Below, in pieces: positions 35,001 through 48,164 of a stretch of 64,000 bases of DNA. Under the pieces are notes generated by a model, which was not told the origin of the DNA, searched no databases, and was given only the letters and a program-made list of their open reading frames with translations. The stretch spans positions 41,491,453-41,555,452 of the forward strand of contig JAOANR010000014.1 of the NCBI GenBank assembly GCA_030278955.1. Direction: 5' to 3'. The stretch's first letter is position 1. Each line of letters begins with the position of its first letter. The position numbers were made by a program, and so were the translations under genes. The DNA comes from Hygrophila difformis. Its lineage: Eukaryota; Streptophyta; Magnoliopsida; Lamiales; Acanthaceae.

Positions 35001-37945
35001 GGAACAAGGATTTTGTCGCGGTACGTGGTTCCGCGACAAAGGTTCCGCGCCAGAGTCCTCCCAGAATAAAATTACAAGTATTTGGGTCCTTGGTCGCTAA
35101 TCAAGGATTTTGTCGCGGAACGTGGTTCCGCGACAAGAGTTGCATCGCGACCAAGGGGTTTCAAAATTAATGGTAAGGCATAATTTTCTGTCTCGGAATA
35201 AGATTTTGTCGCGGAACGTGGTTCCGCGACAAGGGTATTCCGCGACAAAAGCCATGCAGACAAAATGCAAGAATTTGGTCCTTTGTCGCTAAACATGGGT
35301 TTTGTCGCGGAACGTGGCTCCGCGACAAAGGTTGCATCGCGACAAAGGGTTTTAAAAATTTATAAAATTTTGGCAGCATAACGCCTAATATTGTATCACA
35401 TGGGTGTGCGTTGTGATCCGTGGGATCACAACGGGAAAATTACATTGCAACCCGTGGGGTTACAATATGGTGCAATACAATATAGGAGATGCAATTTTTA
35501 AATAAAAAATGCACAAACACTTTAATAACATCCCTTTCTAGATTTATTATACTAGAACTAAAAATAAAATAAAACAACAACCAAAATAAAAAGAAAAATA
35601 ACAGCAACTACTAAACTAAAAAGCAAGATAAAACACACTGGAACAAAAATATGAAAAAGATAAACTAGGCTAATAAACCTATCAAGGGATAATATCTAAT
35701 GATTATGCATTTATTAAAATACGGAAAGCAATAAAACCTAACTACAATACCAAAACATGGTTCAAAATACACCCATTGATTTAAGTGTTTGAAACCCACA
35801 AATTACAAAATATAAAACTGAAAAAATAAAAGTGAACACTAGCTACACTAATTTATTACAAAGCATAAATTAAAACTAAGTTAAGATCTACATCTACATT
35901 GCATAAAAATAAACTAAACTACCTACTCTAACATGTTTTTGGAGAGCACAGTGGTGCCTCCAAGAACAGTGAAAATAAACTATAGTGTAGCTAGGTTACT
36001 GTTCAAGGGGGTGGGAGGTTATATTTATAGATGAGTAGAATTAAGCCCTAGGCCCATTCAAGGCCCACCTGGTCGCTAAACAATTGCTTTGTCGCGGAAC
36101 AAATTGGCTAGGGACAAAACAATTTTTAGCTCCAAGATGGCGCCCAGGAGGGGCGGGAGCTGAAGTCCAGGAGGAAAGGACAAAGATCTTGTGTCTGCGG
36201 GGACTTCAAGTCCTGGGACCTTCTAACCGATTGAGCATGTGGGAAATTAAAGGGGGAGTGGTCACGTGACTCTGTCTGTCTTTGTCGCGGTCACACTGTA
36301 TCTGTCGCGGAAGGCTTTGTCTTGGTCGCGGTCCATTTTGTCGCGGAACCATGTTCCGCGACAAAATTTTGTGCCTTGATTCTCCTCTCACAGTCTCGGA
36401 ATAATTTTTGGGCGCGGCGCACTTTTTTGGTCGCGGAGCACTTGGTCGCGATGTACACCTTCCGCGACAAAGGGTTACATTTCTCTCTCTCTTCTTTCTT
36501 TTCTTTTCTCTTTTTCTCTTTTCTCTTTCCTCTTTATTTTCTCTTCTCTTTCTCTTCCATCCGTCTCTTCTTCTTCATTTTTCTTTGCTCTTCCTCCATT
36601 TCTTCCTTGTTCTTTACAGATTCTTCTTCTTCGTTCTTTTCTTCTTGCAGATTTCTTTCTTCTATTTCTTGCTTCCTATTTCTTCTTCTTCAAATTTCGT
36701 CCCTCTTCTCTCTCGTTTATTTCCAGTTTCCAATATTTCTGTCTTCAAGCTTCTTCCTCCTCGGCCGGAGATGGGTGGCAAGCGGCGGCGGTGGAGATGA
36801 GAGGGGCGATGGTGGCTGCGAACGGACGGAGCGGTGGCGAGGCTGTGGAGGCGAGACGGCGTCGGCGGAGGTAGGCCGGAGGTGGTGCTTGGGAGATGAG
36901 GAAAAATAATTTTGGGGGTTTTTGTTGCTTGGGGTTTTGTTGGCCAGAGATGGGTTGGAGAGGGAGGTGGTGGTAGTTTTGAGGGAGATGGGGGCTGTTT
37001 TGGTCGGATTTGAGGATAGGAGGTGGTGCGGCTTATGCTTCAATGGAGATGGGTGTTTGTGATGGTGGCCGCGGCTGTTGAACGGGGAAATGGGGGCGGT
37101 GGTCGGCGGATTTGGACGAAGGAGGGCTGTCGGAAACGAGGGCGGAGATGGAGGCGCTGCGGTGGTCGGATAATGGAGGGAAAGAGGGTGGCCGGAGAGG
37201 CGGAAGTGCGAGGTGGTGGAGATGGGTTGCCGGCCGGTGGCGAAGTGTGGTGGCCGAGTCGGAATGGGTGGCTGGAATGGTGGTGGTTTGCCGGAGGGCC
37301 GCCGGCGGCGGCGGCGCCGGCGGTGGTGGCGGCTAGGGTTAGGTTTTAGGGTTGAGGTGTTTTGTTGGGCTTTGATGAGTATTGGGCCATTGGGGTGGTG
37401 TTGTTGGGCTTCAGGAAGTTGGACTGATTAATTTTGAAGTGGGCTTGGATCAATTCAAATTGGACTAATTTGGGGCTGGGCTAGATTTCTTGGACCAAAT
37501 TAGCTTAAAAACACCTGCAATCAAAATGATTAGTGGACTAATTATTATCTAAATTAAAGCAGAAAACAGAATTAAGAACAAACATAAAAATTAAAAATAT
37601 GTACATCAAAATATAAAATAATATAAATATAATATTTATTCCACTTGATTATTTGGTTTGTGATCCATTTAATGAACCCGTGTTCCACCGAATAGACAAC
37701 ATCAAACCAAATTAATCAAGTGTATGATTTTTAATGTTTTATCATGTTTTTGGATTTTTTAATGTGAAATTAATAAAAATAACAATATTTTTGTGTTTTT
37801 CCAAACCAGCTTATTATTTATACAAACTCGCATAAATCTGTCAAATTCAACTGCTTTCTTATTAAAATAAGACCGGAATGCGATCAAATGTCCGTATTAG
37901 ACACGGAAATAGATTGAAAATAATGGTCAATTTTGGCCATTATCA
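32060..37945 (-). repeat. LTR copy 2 (middle)
   Basis: 5886 bp, aligned without gaps to copy 1. One private difference was noticed: T at 32184, where both other copies have C. It lies between two internal regions, so it serves as the 5' LTR of the left unit and the 3' LTR of the right unit. Confidence 0.88.
34789..35364. repeat. hairpin array in LTR copy 2
   Basis: The array is identical in layout to that of LTR copy 1, shifted by 8654 bp: six inverted-repeat cores plus a seventh near 36337. Confidence 0.9.
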
Positions 37946-40710
37946 ACATTCTCACATTTAATACTGATCGTCCCCGAGCAGTCAGAGTCAATGTTCCTAA
38001 GAACACGGACTCTACATATTCAATCTATTTTCGTGGCTTCAAAAATTTCATTCTTTTTAGATTGGGATAAGACAATCAAAAACTACAAGTATTAAATTCC
38101 CTTGATTGCAGTGTTTAATGAAATGATACTTCTCACTTAATCAGGCCTACAAATCAGTCATTATTGATAATTCTTCATGAACATCATGTTTAGAAAAAAT
38201 CATTGATTTAATTCTAGAATTAAAGTATGACATGAACATAATTAAAAGCAGAGCCTCACATATAGTAGAAACGGAAATTTCACTCACTCTCAAAAAGGGG
38301 TTTTATCAATGAGCACTCATAATCAAATTTAATTAAATTATCCCATAAGCTTGCAATTAGACCAACTCGCCACCGGCTCATTTCTTCAAATCGAGATCAT
38401 GAGGTCTTATTTAAGGTTATAACAGGGCATACGGTTGTAACATTTGGTAGGAAAGGAAATTATTGGGCTAAAAAGTGGCAAGAATTTATTCTATCATAAC
38501 TAGGCATATATTTTATTTAAAAATTTATGATCATCAATATATTTTTCTTCCCTCTTTTTTTTTGTTTTTTTTTTTTGGTTTATTGAATACCGATTTGATG
38601 ACTTGATGATCATAAATTTAATGCCTTGATAAAATTCATTCTTACACACTTGGGTTTTAATTTTTTGGTTTTTTTGAAAGGATAGGAATAATATAGAGGG
38701 CTTCAAATAAAAATTAGGCTTATAGGCTCAAATTGGTTAATCCTAAAGGGAAAATATTTTTGGGTTTGGATTTCAAACGAAGGCCAAAATTTTGGTTTCT
38801 AGGTGCCTCGATCATATGCTCGGTTTTTGGAATATGGCATGGTCTTGAATCGGTCTCAATCGCAAGTTCTAGTTTCCTTTAATCAAAATGATTTTCACAC
38901 ATCAAAGAAAAGAATGAGTAAAAATGACTCATGGCTCAAATCTCACATGGCATGGTTCATTCATGTCATACAATATTCTTAAATATAATCTTTGAAAAAT
39001 TCTTACAATTCATTCAATTAAATTCTCAACATGAGGACTTATTACCCAACAAGATGATTATATCATTAAATTTTTATAGCTCAAAACCTCAAAAATTCAT
39101 ATCATGCATGTCTTCAATTATATTATCCCAATATAAAAGTTTGAAAATTTAATCATAAACCAAAATCAAATATGTGAATTCTTAGACAGAGTTATGCATG
39201 CTTTGCACTAGGTGTATATAAAATACTAAAATAAACAAAATAAAAAATAAACAAAATAAAAATAACACACTCTTTTTTTTATATATATTTAAGTGAAGAA
39301 TCAACATCCTCACATTTTGAGCCTTGCTCGAAATGTGAATAAATCAATTCCTACTTAAACAAATTATCAATAATCAAAATAAAATAAAAGAGGAGGGAGG
39401 GAGGGGGAAAATATTTACACAAAAGCTAGTAACATAATTCCGATAGCCTTTTTCGTCAAATCAATTAAATATTCGACGATTTTGGCTATGTGTGATTGTT
39501 TGGTTCATCAAACAAAGCAATTTGTTCGATGCCCAACACTTAGAAAATTCCGATTTTCATCAAAATTGTTCAATCACATTTTTGAATTTTATAAAAATTT
39601 AATCTACTATATTTACTTGCATAAATTAGGTCGGATTAATTCTGTTCTTATAAAAGTTATTCCGGATTTTAAATTGCTTTAAATTCCAAGAATACTTTCA
39701 ATTAATCACAGAATCGATCCAACCGGGAACCTGTTTTGAAGCTTTAATTTTCTTTTTGGTGATTCCACAAATTCCTGTAGAGCAAACACAGAAGAAGTTA
39801 TCGGGCTTTCTAAAAAATATCAACATCCTCACATTTAGAGTCTTAGTACTCTAAATGTGAGTTAATTGGTTAATACCCGAATTATTTGATATAATATGTA
39901 CAAGAGGTATAAATATAAATATAGATATATGTATACATATAATTTTGACTTGCAGAAATTTAGGTTGGATTAATTCTGTGGTTGTGAAAATTATTCCGGA
40001 TTTTATATTTCTTTAAATTCCGGATATAATCTTCGATCAATTACAGAACTAATCCAACCGGGAACCTCTTTAGATACTCAGTCGGGACAGGGGCGACGGC
40101 AGGTGAGATGATGGCCGTGGCTTGTCCGATGGTGGTGAGCAATTGGTAGTCCGAAGATCTGCTACTCCATTTGTTGTTTCACCAGTGATGAGGGTTTCCT
40201 CAGCGCAGTGGTGGTGTTGAGGTGGATGAGCGATGGAGCAGCGGTTGAGCTTCGTGGTCCGGATGTGGTGGAGATGACAAACACGTGAGTCTCACGTGTT
40301 GTGCAATTTACAATTGCGAATTAGTGTAGCTCCACTGCTACACTTCTCCATTTTTCTTTGATTTTTCGTTTAATTAACCTCGATTTTACAATTGGAGAAG
40401 TGTAAAATTAAACGAAAGATCAAAGTAGTGTAGCCCAAATGCTACACTTCCACATTTTACTCCGTACACCATTTTTTTTTTTTGCGGCTCCATGATTCCT
40501 GCAACCAAAAAAAATACCCAATTGGTTAGGTTTTCCCTTCAAATCAACATCCTCACATTTAGAGTCTTGGTACTCTAAATGTTTAATTGATTTGAGGGTA
40601 CTTCTCTGTTCTGAAATATATACACAAAACTAACACTAAACTAACTATGAGTAATCAGGAGTGTAATTCTCTTAATAAACGACGCTGCATCCTCCCCGGC
40701 AACGGCGCCA
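37946..40710 (-). other. internal region 2 of giant-LTR element
   Basis: 2765 bp, nearly identical to internal region 1. The 3-bp length difference comes from T-runs (near 39273 and 40472). It again has a polypurine-tract complement on the left and a tRNA-Asp primer-binding site complement at 40693-40710. No coding capacity was seen. Confidence 0.75.
40693..40710 (-). promoter_or_regulatory. primer-binding site for tRNA-Asp (copy 2)
   Basis: Same 18 bases as the first copy, again directly adjacent to the following LTR. This is the site next to the true 5' LTR of the whole element. Confidence 0.88.
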
Positions 40711-43700
40711 TGAAACTTTTGACAAATTTCATTAACACGAGTATTTTATAAAAATATATCAGGGTTTGAATTTATTAAATGAGAAGAGTTATGATTCGCG
40801 GGAAAGGGTTTAGGGATATATTAAGAGTATCACTCTTTATTACTCATGTGAGGGGCTTTAATTTCAAATGGCACTGTGGTCCTCTCTGCCATGAAACTTT
40901 TGACAAGTCTCATGGTACAACCGGGATAGATTGACCTTCAGCCTGTCACACTGAGGGTCCCCGGCATATGTGCCATGATACTTATCATGATTTCATGTCA
41001 TGAGATTCCCTGCCATGAAACTTTAGGCAGATTCCCACTACATGAGTATTTTCTGAAAAATCACATTTTTTATTTACTCGTGTTAAGAAACTGTGCCCCC
41101 GAAAGCGCACGGAGTCAAAAATTGCAGTATTTATAGTAAGTACCGGATCGTTCACTGGAGGATGTGCGATGGAAGCAGGGCCCACGCCGTTTACTAAGAT
41201 TTTCCACTCGGTTACTCGATTCAAGTTTGTGTTTTGACTATCAACTACTTGACAGAATTTAAACTAAGCTATGAAAGCAATAAAAATAAAGCAGATAAAA
41301 TTATTCTAGAAAGCGAATTAAATTTAATCTAAGAAAGCAATGATATTATTCTAAGAAAGCGGTTAAAATCATCTAAGAAAGCGGATTTAAATTGAGACAG
41401 AAGGGACAGGGAGAAAAGAATAAAGATTGGACAAGATTCAGATGAAACACAATTAAACTTCCATTTTAATACACAGATCTTAGCTTGGGATAATCCGTCA
41501 ATTAGCTAATTCTCATGCTCTCTATACCATGTTCCCTTTAACAGACAGGTACTTACAGCAAGAGTTCACATGCTCTTAAGAAAATAAATTCTAAGATACC
41601 ACAGACGCATAACTACCATTGCAATGCATTGCTAAGGTATGTTAATTATCGGTGGTGGACAAGCAACACCTGACACATCATTAGTTGAAGTGTCAAGTAC
41701 TGCTATCATTCCCCCATGTCACACCCGAAGATTCAAATCAAACCCTGAACTATCCCTTAACTCTCAATTCTAGTAGCAGTTACACAACTCTCAATACAAC
41801 CGAGTGACCTCTAACAAAAGCATTTAAAAGAAAGCGATGAAGAAAACATTTAAAATCCTATCACTCGGAGGTTTTTGAAAGTCTGACCCTGGTAGTAAAA
41901 GAAAGCCCCCAGTCAGGATGACCGGGTGTGGATCAAGAATTCCCTATTCTCGGTGAACCGCTCGCAGTGTTCACTTCTCGTCGGGTGGTTATGAGATACA
42001 AACTAATGAAACGAGCTAATAAATTAGTTCGTTCCGGATGCACTCACTCAGGACTCAAAAATAGGCTTTGGCAGAAGAAGATAGCAGTTGAAAGAATACT
42101 CAACCCTACCTTAGAAAATAACCAAGGCCCGAATGTTGTTCCTCTAGTATTATCTGTCACACCTTATCGGAATCCAAGTTGAATCTGATCCAGTGTAATA
42201 TTTAATACAAGATTTCCAACAAACAGCAATTTTGGAAAATAATAAATCTGAAAACTGTTCCCTATCAGGTACTAGACTCTCAATTAAAACACAGATCCTT
42301 TCAGTCTAGGTGAGACCTAATCGTTGACTCTGCTTCTAATTTCCCAAAATCAATCCCCAGTCGGATGTGAATTAGTCATAACTGTGGAATTTATCCCTTA
42401 CTAAGATCCGGTTTTTATAAAGGGATTTTTGTTGGAAATTTATTATGAGACATCTGATTTAAATCATGACTTCTATGTCCAAGGGAAGGATCCCAAAATA
42501 ATAATGACCACAATATCTACATAATAATATCATGCATAAATTTATAAGGAAGTGTAAAATTAAATAACCCAAAATATAAGGTGGGTTTAGACAGAAGTTG
42601 ACACACAGAGATGAAATAGCCGGAGATGAGAAGAATTTATTGGCTAAAAAGATGGCAAAACGATTGGGTGGACTGCAAACATCTGCTGTCCAATTTCCCT
42701 CTCATTTGGATGGGATGATTTTTAGACAGTGGAATGCCTCAAATGACAGTTGCCGCCGTCATCTCAGACTCCACTATCTGGGAATTTGGATAAAAACCCA
42801 CATGTTCTATTACTGCAATAATTATTAGATGACATTGGCATATATCATCTAACATTACTACAGCTCCAGATTCGGGTTCGAAATTAAAATAAAGAAAAGA
42901 AAACTGTATCCGGATAGGAGTCAGCTGAGCAGCTATTATAATCCCGGATGGACGAACCGCCAAGGCATCCACCGACCACTATCCGGACCATGCAAAACAA
43001 CAATTAATAATTAATATACAGAATACGAGCTAGTTATCCGTGTGGGAATACCCGCCAACATTAATCTGATATATTCCTTATTAGTTGCTTCACACATCAC
43101 GGAAAAGACAAAATAAATAAAAGAAAAATATTTTTGGGTCATCTTGCATGAGAGACATTGGTTTCTCATGCAAGGATATGGAAATGATTCCATATTCACT
43201 CTTCATGTCTAAATAACCACTCATTCCATAATTAATTAATTACAGTCCGGATTATATACTTAGATCATTAGAGTTTAATTATTTGTAGAAGAATCTTTTA
43301 ATGGGAAATTGAACAAAGTTCTTTATATCAAATTAATCATGGGTTGAGATCATTGGATTTCAACCTCAAAATATTAATATAAAGGTTCAATTAATTAATG
43401 GAGTGAGATGGAGAATAAAAATTTGGCAAAAAGGTGCCACTTTGTCGCGATGCAGAGTTTGTGTCGCGGAGCGTGGCTCCGCGACAAAGGTTTCGCGACA
43501 AAGGGGTGGGAAATAAGAGAAATGGAATTTTGAAAAATTAGGGTTTGCTTTGTCGCTTAAGCAAAAATTTTGTCGCGGAACATGGTTCCGCGACAAAGAG
43601 GCATAGCGACAAAGAGGGTTGAAAATTGGTAAGGACATAATTCCTGGTCGCGGAACAAGGATTTTGTCGCGGTACGTGGTTCCGCGACAAAGGTTCCGCG

Positions 43701-46596
43701 CCAGAGTCCTCCCAGAATAAAATTACAAGTATTTGGGTCCTTGGTCGCTAATCAAGGATTTTGTCGCGGAACGTGGTTCCGCGACAAGAGTTGCATCGCG
43801 ACCAAGGGGTTTCAAAATTAATGGTAAGGCATAATTTTCTGTCTCGGAATAAGATTTTGTCGCGGAACGTGGTTCCGCGACAAGGGTATTCCGCGACAAA
43901 AGCCATGCAGACAAAATGCAAGAATTTGGTCCTTTGTCGCTAAACATGGGTTTTGTCGCGGAACGTGGCTCCGCGACAAAGGTTGCATCGCGACAAAGGG
44001 TTTTAAAAATTTATAAAATTTTGGCAGCATAACGCCTAATATTGTATCACATGGGTGTGCGTTGTGATCCGTGGGATCACAACGGGAAAATTACATTGCA
44101 ACCCGTGGGGTTACAATATGGTGCAATACAATATAGGAGATGCAATTTTTAAATAAAAAATGCACAAACACTTTAATAACATCCCTTTCTAGATTTATTA
44201 TACTAGAACTAAAAATAAAATAAAACAACAACCAAAATAAAAAGAAAAATAACAGCAACTACTAAACTAAAAAGCAAGATAAAACACACTGGAACAAAAA
44301 TATGAAAAAGATAAACTAGGCTAATAAACCTATCAAGGGATAATATCTAATGATTATGCATTTATTAAAATACGGAAAGCAATAAAACCTAACTACAATA
44401 CCAAAACATGGTTCAAAATACACCCATTGATTTAAGTGTTTGAAACCCACAAATTACAAAATATAAAACTGAAAAAATAAAAGTGAACACTAGCTACACT
44501 AATTTATTACAAAGCATAAATTAAAACTAAGTTAAGATCTACATCTACATTGCATAAAAATAAACTAAACTACCTACTCTAACATGTTTTTGGAGAGCAC
44601 AGTGGTGCCTCCAAGAACAGTGAAAATAAACTATAGTGTAGCTAGGTTACTGTTCAAGGGGGTGGGAGGTTATATTTATAGATGAGTAGAATTAAGCCCT
44701 AGGCCCATTCAAGGCCCACCTGGTCGCTAAACAATTGCTTTGTCGCGGAACAAATTGGCTAGGGACAAAACAATTTTTAGCTCCAAGATGGCGCCCAGGA
44801 GGGGCGGGAGCTGAAGTCCAGGAGGAAAGGACAAAGATCTTGTGTCTGCGGGGACTTCAAGTCCTGGGACCTTCTAACCGATTGAGCATGTGGGAAATTA
44901 AAGGGGGAGTGGTCACGTGACTCTGTCTGTCTTTGTCGCGGTCACACTGTATCTGTCGCGGAAGGCTTTGTCTTGGTCGCGGTCCATTTTGTCGCGGAAC
45001 CATGTTCCGCGACAAAATTTTGTGCCTTGATTCTCCTCTCACAGTCTCGGAATAATTTTTGGGCGCGGCGCACTTTTTTGGTCGCGGAGCACTTGGTCGC
45101 GATGTACACCTTCCGCGACAAAGGGTTACCTTTCTCTCTCTCTTCTTTCTTTTCTTTTCTCTTTTTCTCTTTTCTCTTTCCTCTTTATTTTCTCTTCTCT
45201 TTCTCTTCCATCCGTCTCTTCTTCTTCATTTTTCTTTGCTCTTCCTCCATTTCTTCCTTGTTCTTTACAGATTCTTCTTCTTCGTTCTTTTCTTCTTGCA
45301 GATTTCTTTCTTCTATTTCTTGCTTCCTATTTCTTCTTCTTCAAATTTCGTCCCTCTTCTCTCTCGTTTATTTCCAGTTTCCAATATTTCTGTCTTCAAG
45401 CTTCTTCCTCCTCGACCGGAGATGGGTGGCAAGCGGCGGCGGTGGAGATGAGAGGGGCGATGGTGGCTGCGAACGGACGGAGCGGTGGCGAGGCTGTGGA
45501 GGCGAGACGGCGTCGGCGGAGGTAGGCCGGAGGTGGTGCTTGGGAGATGAGGAAAAATAATTTTGGGGGTTTTTGTTGCTTGGGGTTTTGTTGGCCAGAG
45601 ATGGGTTGGAGAGGGAGGTGGTGGTAGTTTTGAGGGAGATGGGGGCTGTTTTGGTCGGATTTGAGGATAGGAGGTGGTGCGGCTTATGCTTCAATGGAGA
45701 TGGGTGTTTGTGATGGTGGCCGCGGCTGTTGAACGGGGAAATGGGGGCGGTGGTCGGCGGATTTGGACGAAGGAGGGCTGTCGGAAACGAGGGCGGAGAT
45801 GGAGGCGCTGCGGTGGTCGGATAATGGAGGGAAAGAGGGTGGCCGGAGAGGCGGAAGTGCGAGGTGGTGGAGATGGGTTGCCGGCCGGTGGCGAAGTGTG
45901 GTGGCCGAGTCGGAATGGGTGGCTGGAATGGTGGTGGTTTGCCGGAGGGCCGCCGGCGGCGGCGGCGCCGGCGGTGGTGGCGGCTAGGGTTAGGTTTTAG
46001 GGTTGAGGTGTTTTGTTGGGCTTTGATGAGTATTGGGCCATTGGGGTGGTGTTGTTGGGCTTCAGGAAGTTGGACTGATTAATTTTGAAGTGGGCTTGGA
46101 TCAATTCAAATTGGACTAATTTGGGGCTGGGCTAGATTTCTTGGACCAAATTAGCTTAAAAACACCTGCAATCAAAATGATTAGTGGACTAATTATTATC
46201 TAAATTAAAGCAGAAAACAGAATTAAGAACAAACATAAAAATTAAAAATATGTACATCAAAATATAAAATAATATAAATATAATATTTATTCCACTTGAT
46301 TATTTGGTTTGTGATCCATTTAATGAACCCGTGTTCCACCGAATAGACAACATCAAACCAAATTAATCAAGTGTATGATTTTTAATGTTTTATCATGTTT
46401 TTGGATTTTTTAATGTGAAATTAATAAAAATAACAATATTTTTGTGTTTTTCCAAACCAGCTTATTATTTATACAAACTCGCATAAATCTGTCAAATTCA
46501 ACTGCTTTCTTATTAAAATAAGACCGGAATGCGATCAAATGTCCGTATTAGACACGGAAATAGATTGAAAATAATGGTCAATTTTGGCCATTATCA
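40711..46596 (-). repeat. LTR copy 3 (right, 5' LTR)
   Basis: 5886 bp. Four substitutions private to this copy were noticed: T at 42180, G at 42583, C at 45130 and A at 45415. It is followed by ATGCA and then by the resumed satellite array. Confidence 0.88.
43440..44015. repeat. hairpin array in LTR copy 3
   Basis: Same layout as in the other two LTRs, shifted by 17305 bp from copy 1, with a seventh core near 44988. None of the four private substitutions of this LTR falls in a hairpin core. Confidence 0.9.
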
Positions 46597-46601
46597 ATGC
46601 A

Positions 46602-46789
46602 CTCTATTTTTTGGCCATTCAAATGGTTTAAAGTTTCTCACAAATGGTATGCGAGTGGCACTCGAGACTCAAATTCCTTTTTCAACACTAATTTAAGACA
46701 ACTTGAATGATTTCCAGTTTCACTGGCATGGTTCGAGTCTGCCTTGTAAAATAGAATTGGATGCATTCGAGTGGCACTCGAATTAATTT
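46602..46789. repeat. satellite-like array (right part)
   Basis: Continues the 200-bp repeat interrupted at 23400: CACTCTATTTTTTGGCC, GGTATGCGAGTGGCACTCG, then CATTCGAGTGGCACTCGAAT near 46763. It stops abruptly at 46789, next to sequence derived from the transporter gene. Confidence 0.8.
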
Positions 46790-46919
46790 TTCTCTTAAGC
46801 AATCAACAAACAAAATTGTGTGTTGGCTATAGAACAACAGCATTGGCACCAAGATTGATATACCTACAAATGCCATCTGGAATACAACTCATGCCTCGTT
46901 AGTTGATTGCTTAAGAGAA
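46790..46919. repeat. 18-bp perfect inverted repeat at satellite/gene junction
   Basis: TTCTCTTAAGCAATCAAC at 46790-46807 is the exact inverse of 46902-46919. The right copy encodes, on the minus strand, the C-terminal SSLKQST of the transporter-like gene. The left copy is therefore a short inverted duplicate of coding sequence exactly at the edge of the satellite. Confidence 0.85.
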
Positions 46920-48164
46920 GATAAACTATTGCTCAGTTCAATGCCCTTAGTTTCAAAGGGGAAAAGGCAAACGCATATCCCAGAAAGAATGATAACACTC
47001 TCAAATAGAATGATTGCTATAGTCTGATGGCAAGTATGAATAAGACTGACAGCAACAAGAGGACAAACCATACCGCCAATTCTCCCCACATAGCTTGCCA
47101 CTCCAACCCCGGTGGACCTTATGGAGGTTGGATATATCTGTAATTGGGGCAAACATATAGAGAGGTATCAGAAATTTCATGTCATGTGGACCAAACCCAT
47201 TACTCCTACTCAATATTACTTGCTGATTATTTCTTTTTAAACTTCAGTAAAAACCACAAGTATTTGAGTATAGATAAATTGCAAGTCTAACCTCTGGAGC
47301 ATATATATAATCAATTGTGAAGGTTCCTGATATGCAAATGCGCGCCCCAAAGAGAAGGCCTGTTGTTATGTTCTGGGGGAGGTGGAATACCAGTGGAAGC
47401 ACAAAAATGAAACTGATGAAGAACATAGATGCCATTGAGAGCTTACGACCAAGCTTGTCAACTGTTGCAGCCGATAATACAAGTCCAGGAAACTCTAAAA
47501 ATAAACAAAATGATTGTCGCTCAACCTTTAAGGAAATAAGATAACTGACATCAAATTCTTCTTAATGATTCATGCCTCGAACATATAATTTTACCTGCAA
47601 AACTGGTTATAAAAACATCTCTGTAACTAATATCCTGTTGACCATGAGACAGCAACTCTTTATGTGTGCATTTATTATGTGGGTTGTTTAATTCTGTGGT
47701 TAGCAGAATGAGCCCATAATAAGCGAAGGCATTCCCGAAGAAAACCATCCATAAAAGTAACGTTGATCGAATCAATTATGGAGAAAGAAGCATTTGTAGT
47801 AATGCGAAACTACTCTTCTTAGAACCTGTCCATTCAGGACTCAAAGTCATTTTCTTCTTGTGAAATCAATTTAGTCTCATCTGAAACCTCCAACTTTTCT
47901 TCTGTTGATAACAACTTTGTCCCATCTGAAACATTCAACTTCTCTTCTAGCTCAATACAGTTATGGTTAACAAGAATTCCTGAAGGAAGTGTTCTTCTAT
48001 TAACTCTGGCTAGTCTCCAAAACAGCTAGAGCTTCGATTTTTCTTCCTTTCATACATAAATATCTGGGTGATTCGGGCGTCATTCTATAGAATACAAGCA
48101 ACATTGAAGAAGGAAAAGCAGATGCAGCAAGTAGCAATCTCCAACCCAATCTTGGCATGATAAA

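Larger units (their letters stand above)
23406..46596 (-). mobile_element. giant-LTR non-autonomous retrotransposon, LTR-internal-LTR-internal-LTR
   Basis: Three 5886-bp LTRs alternate with two internal regions: LTRs at 23406-29291, 32060-37945 and 40711-46596; internals at 29292-32059 and 37946-40710. The outer ends are TG and CA and a single ATGCA duplication flanks the whole. The primer-binding site next to each inner LTR matches tRNA-Asp and reads on the minus strand, so the right LTR is the 5' one. No gag, protease, reverse transcriptase or integrase frame is visible in 23 kb. Long LTRs with a non-coding interior resemble the class called large retrotransposon derivatives (LARDs). The three LTRs differ by only a few bases, which implies a very recent insertion and rearrangement. 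Confidence 0.88.
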
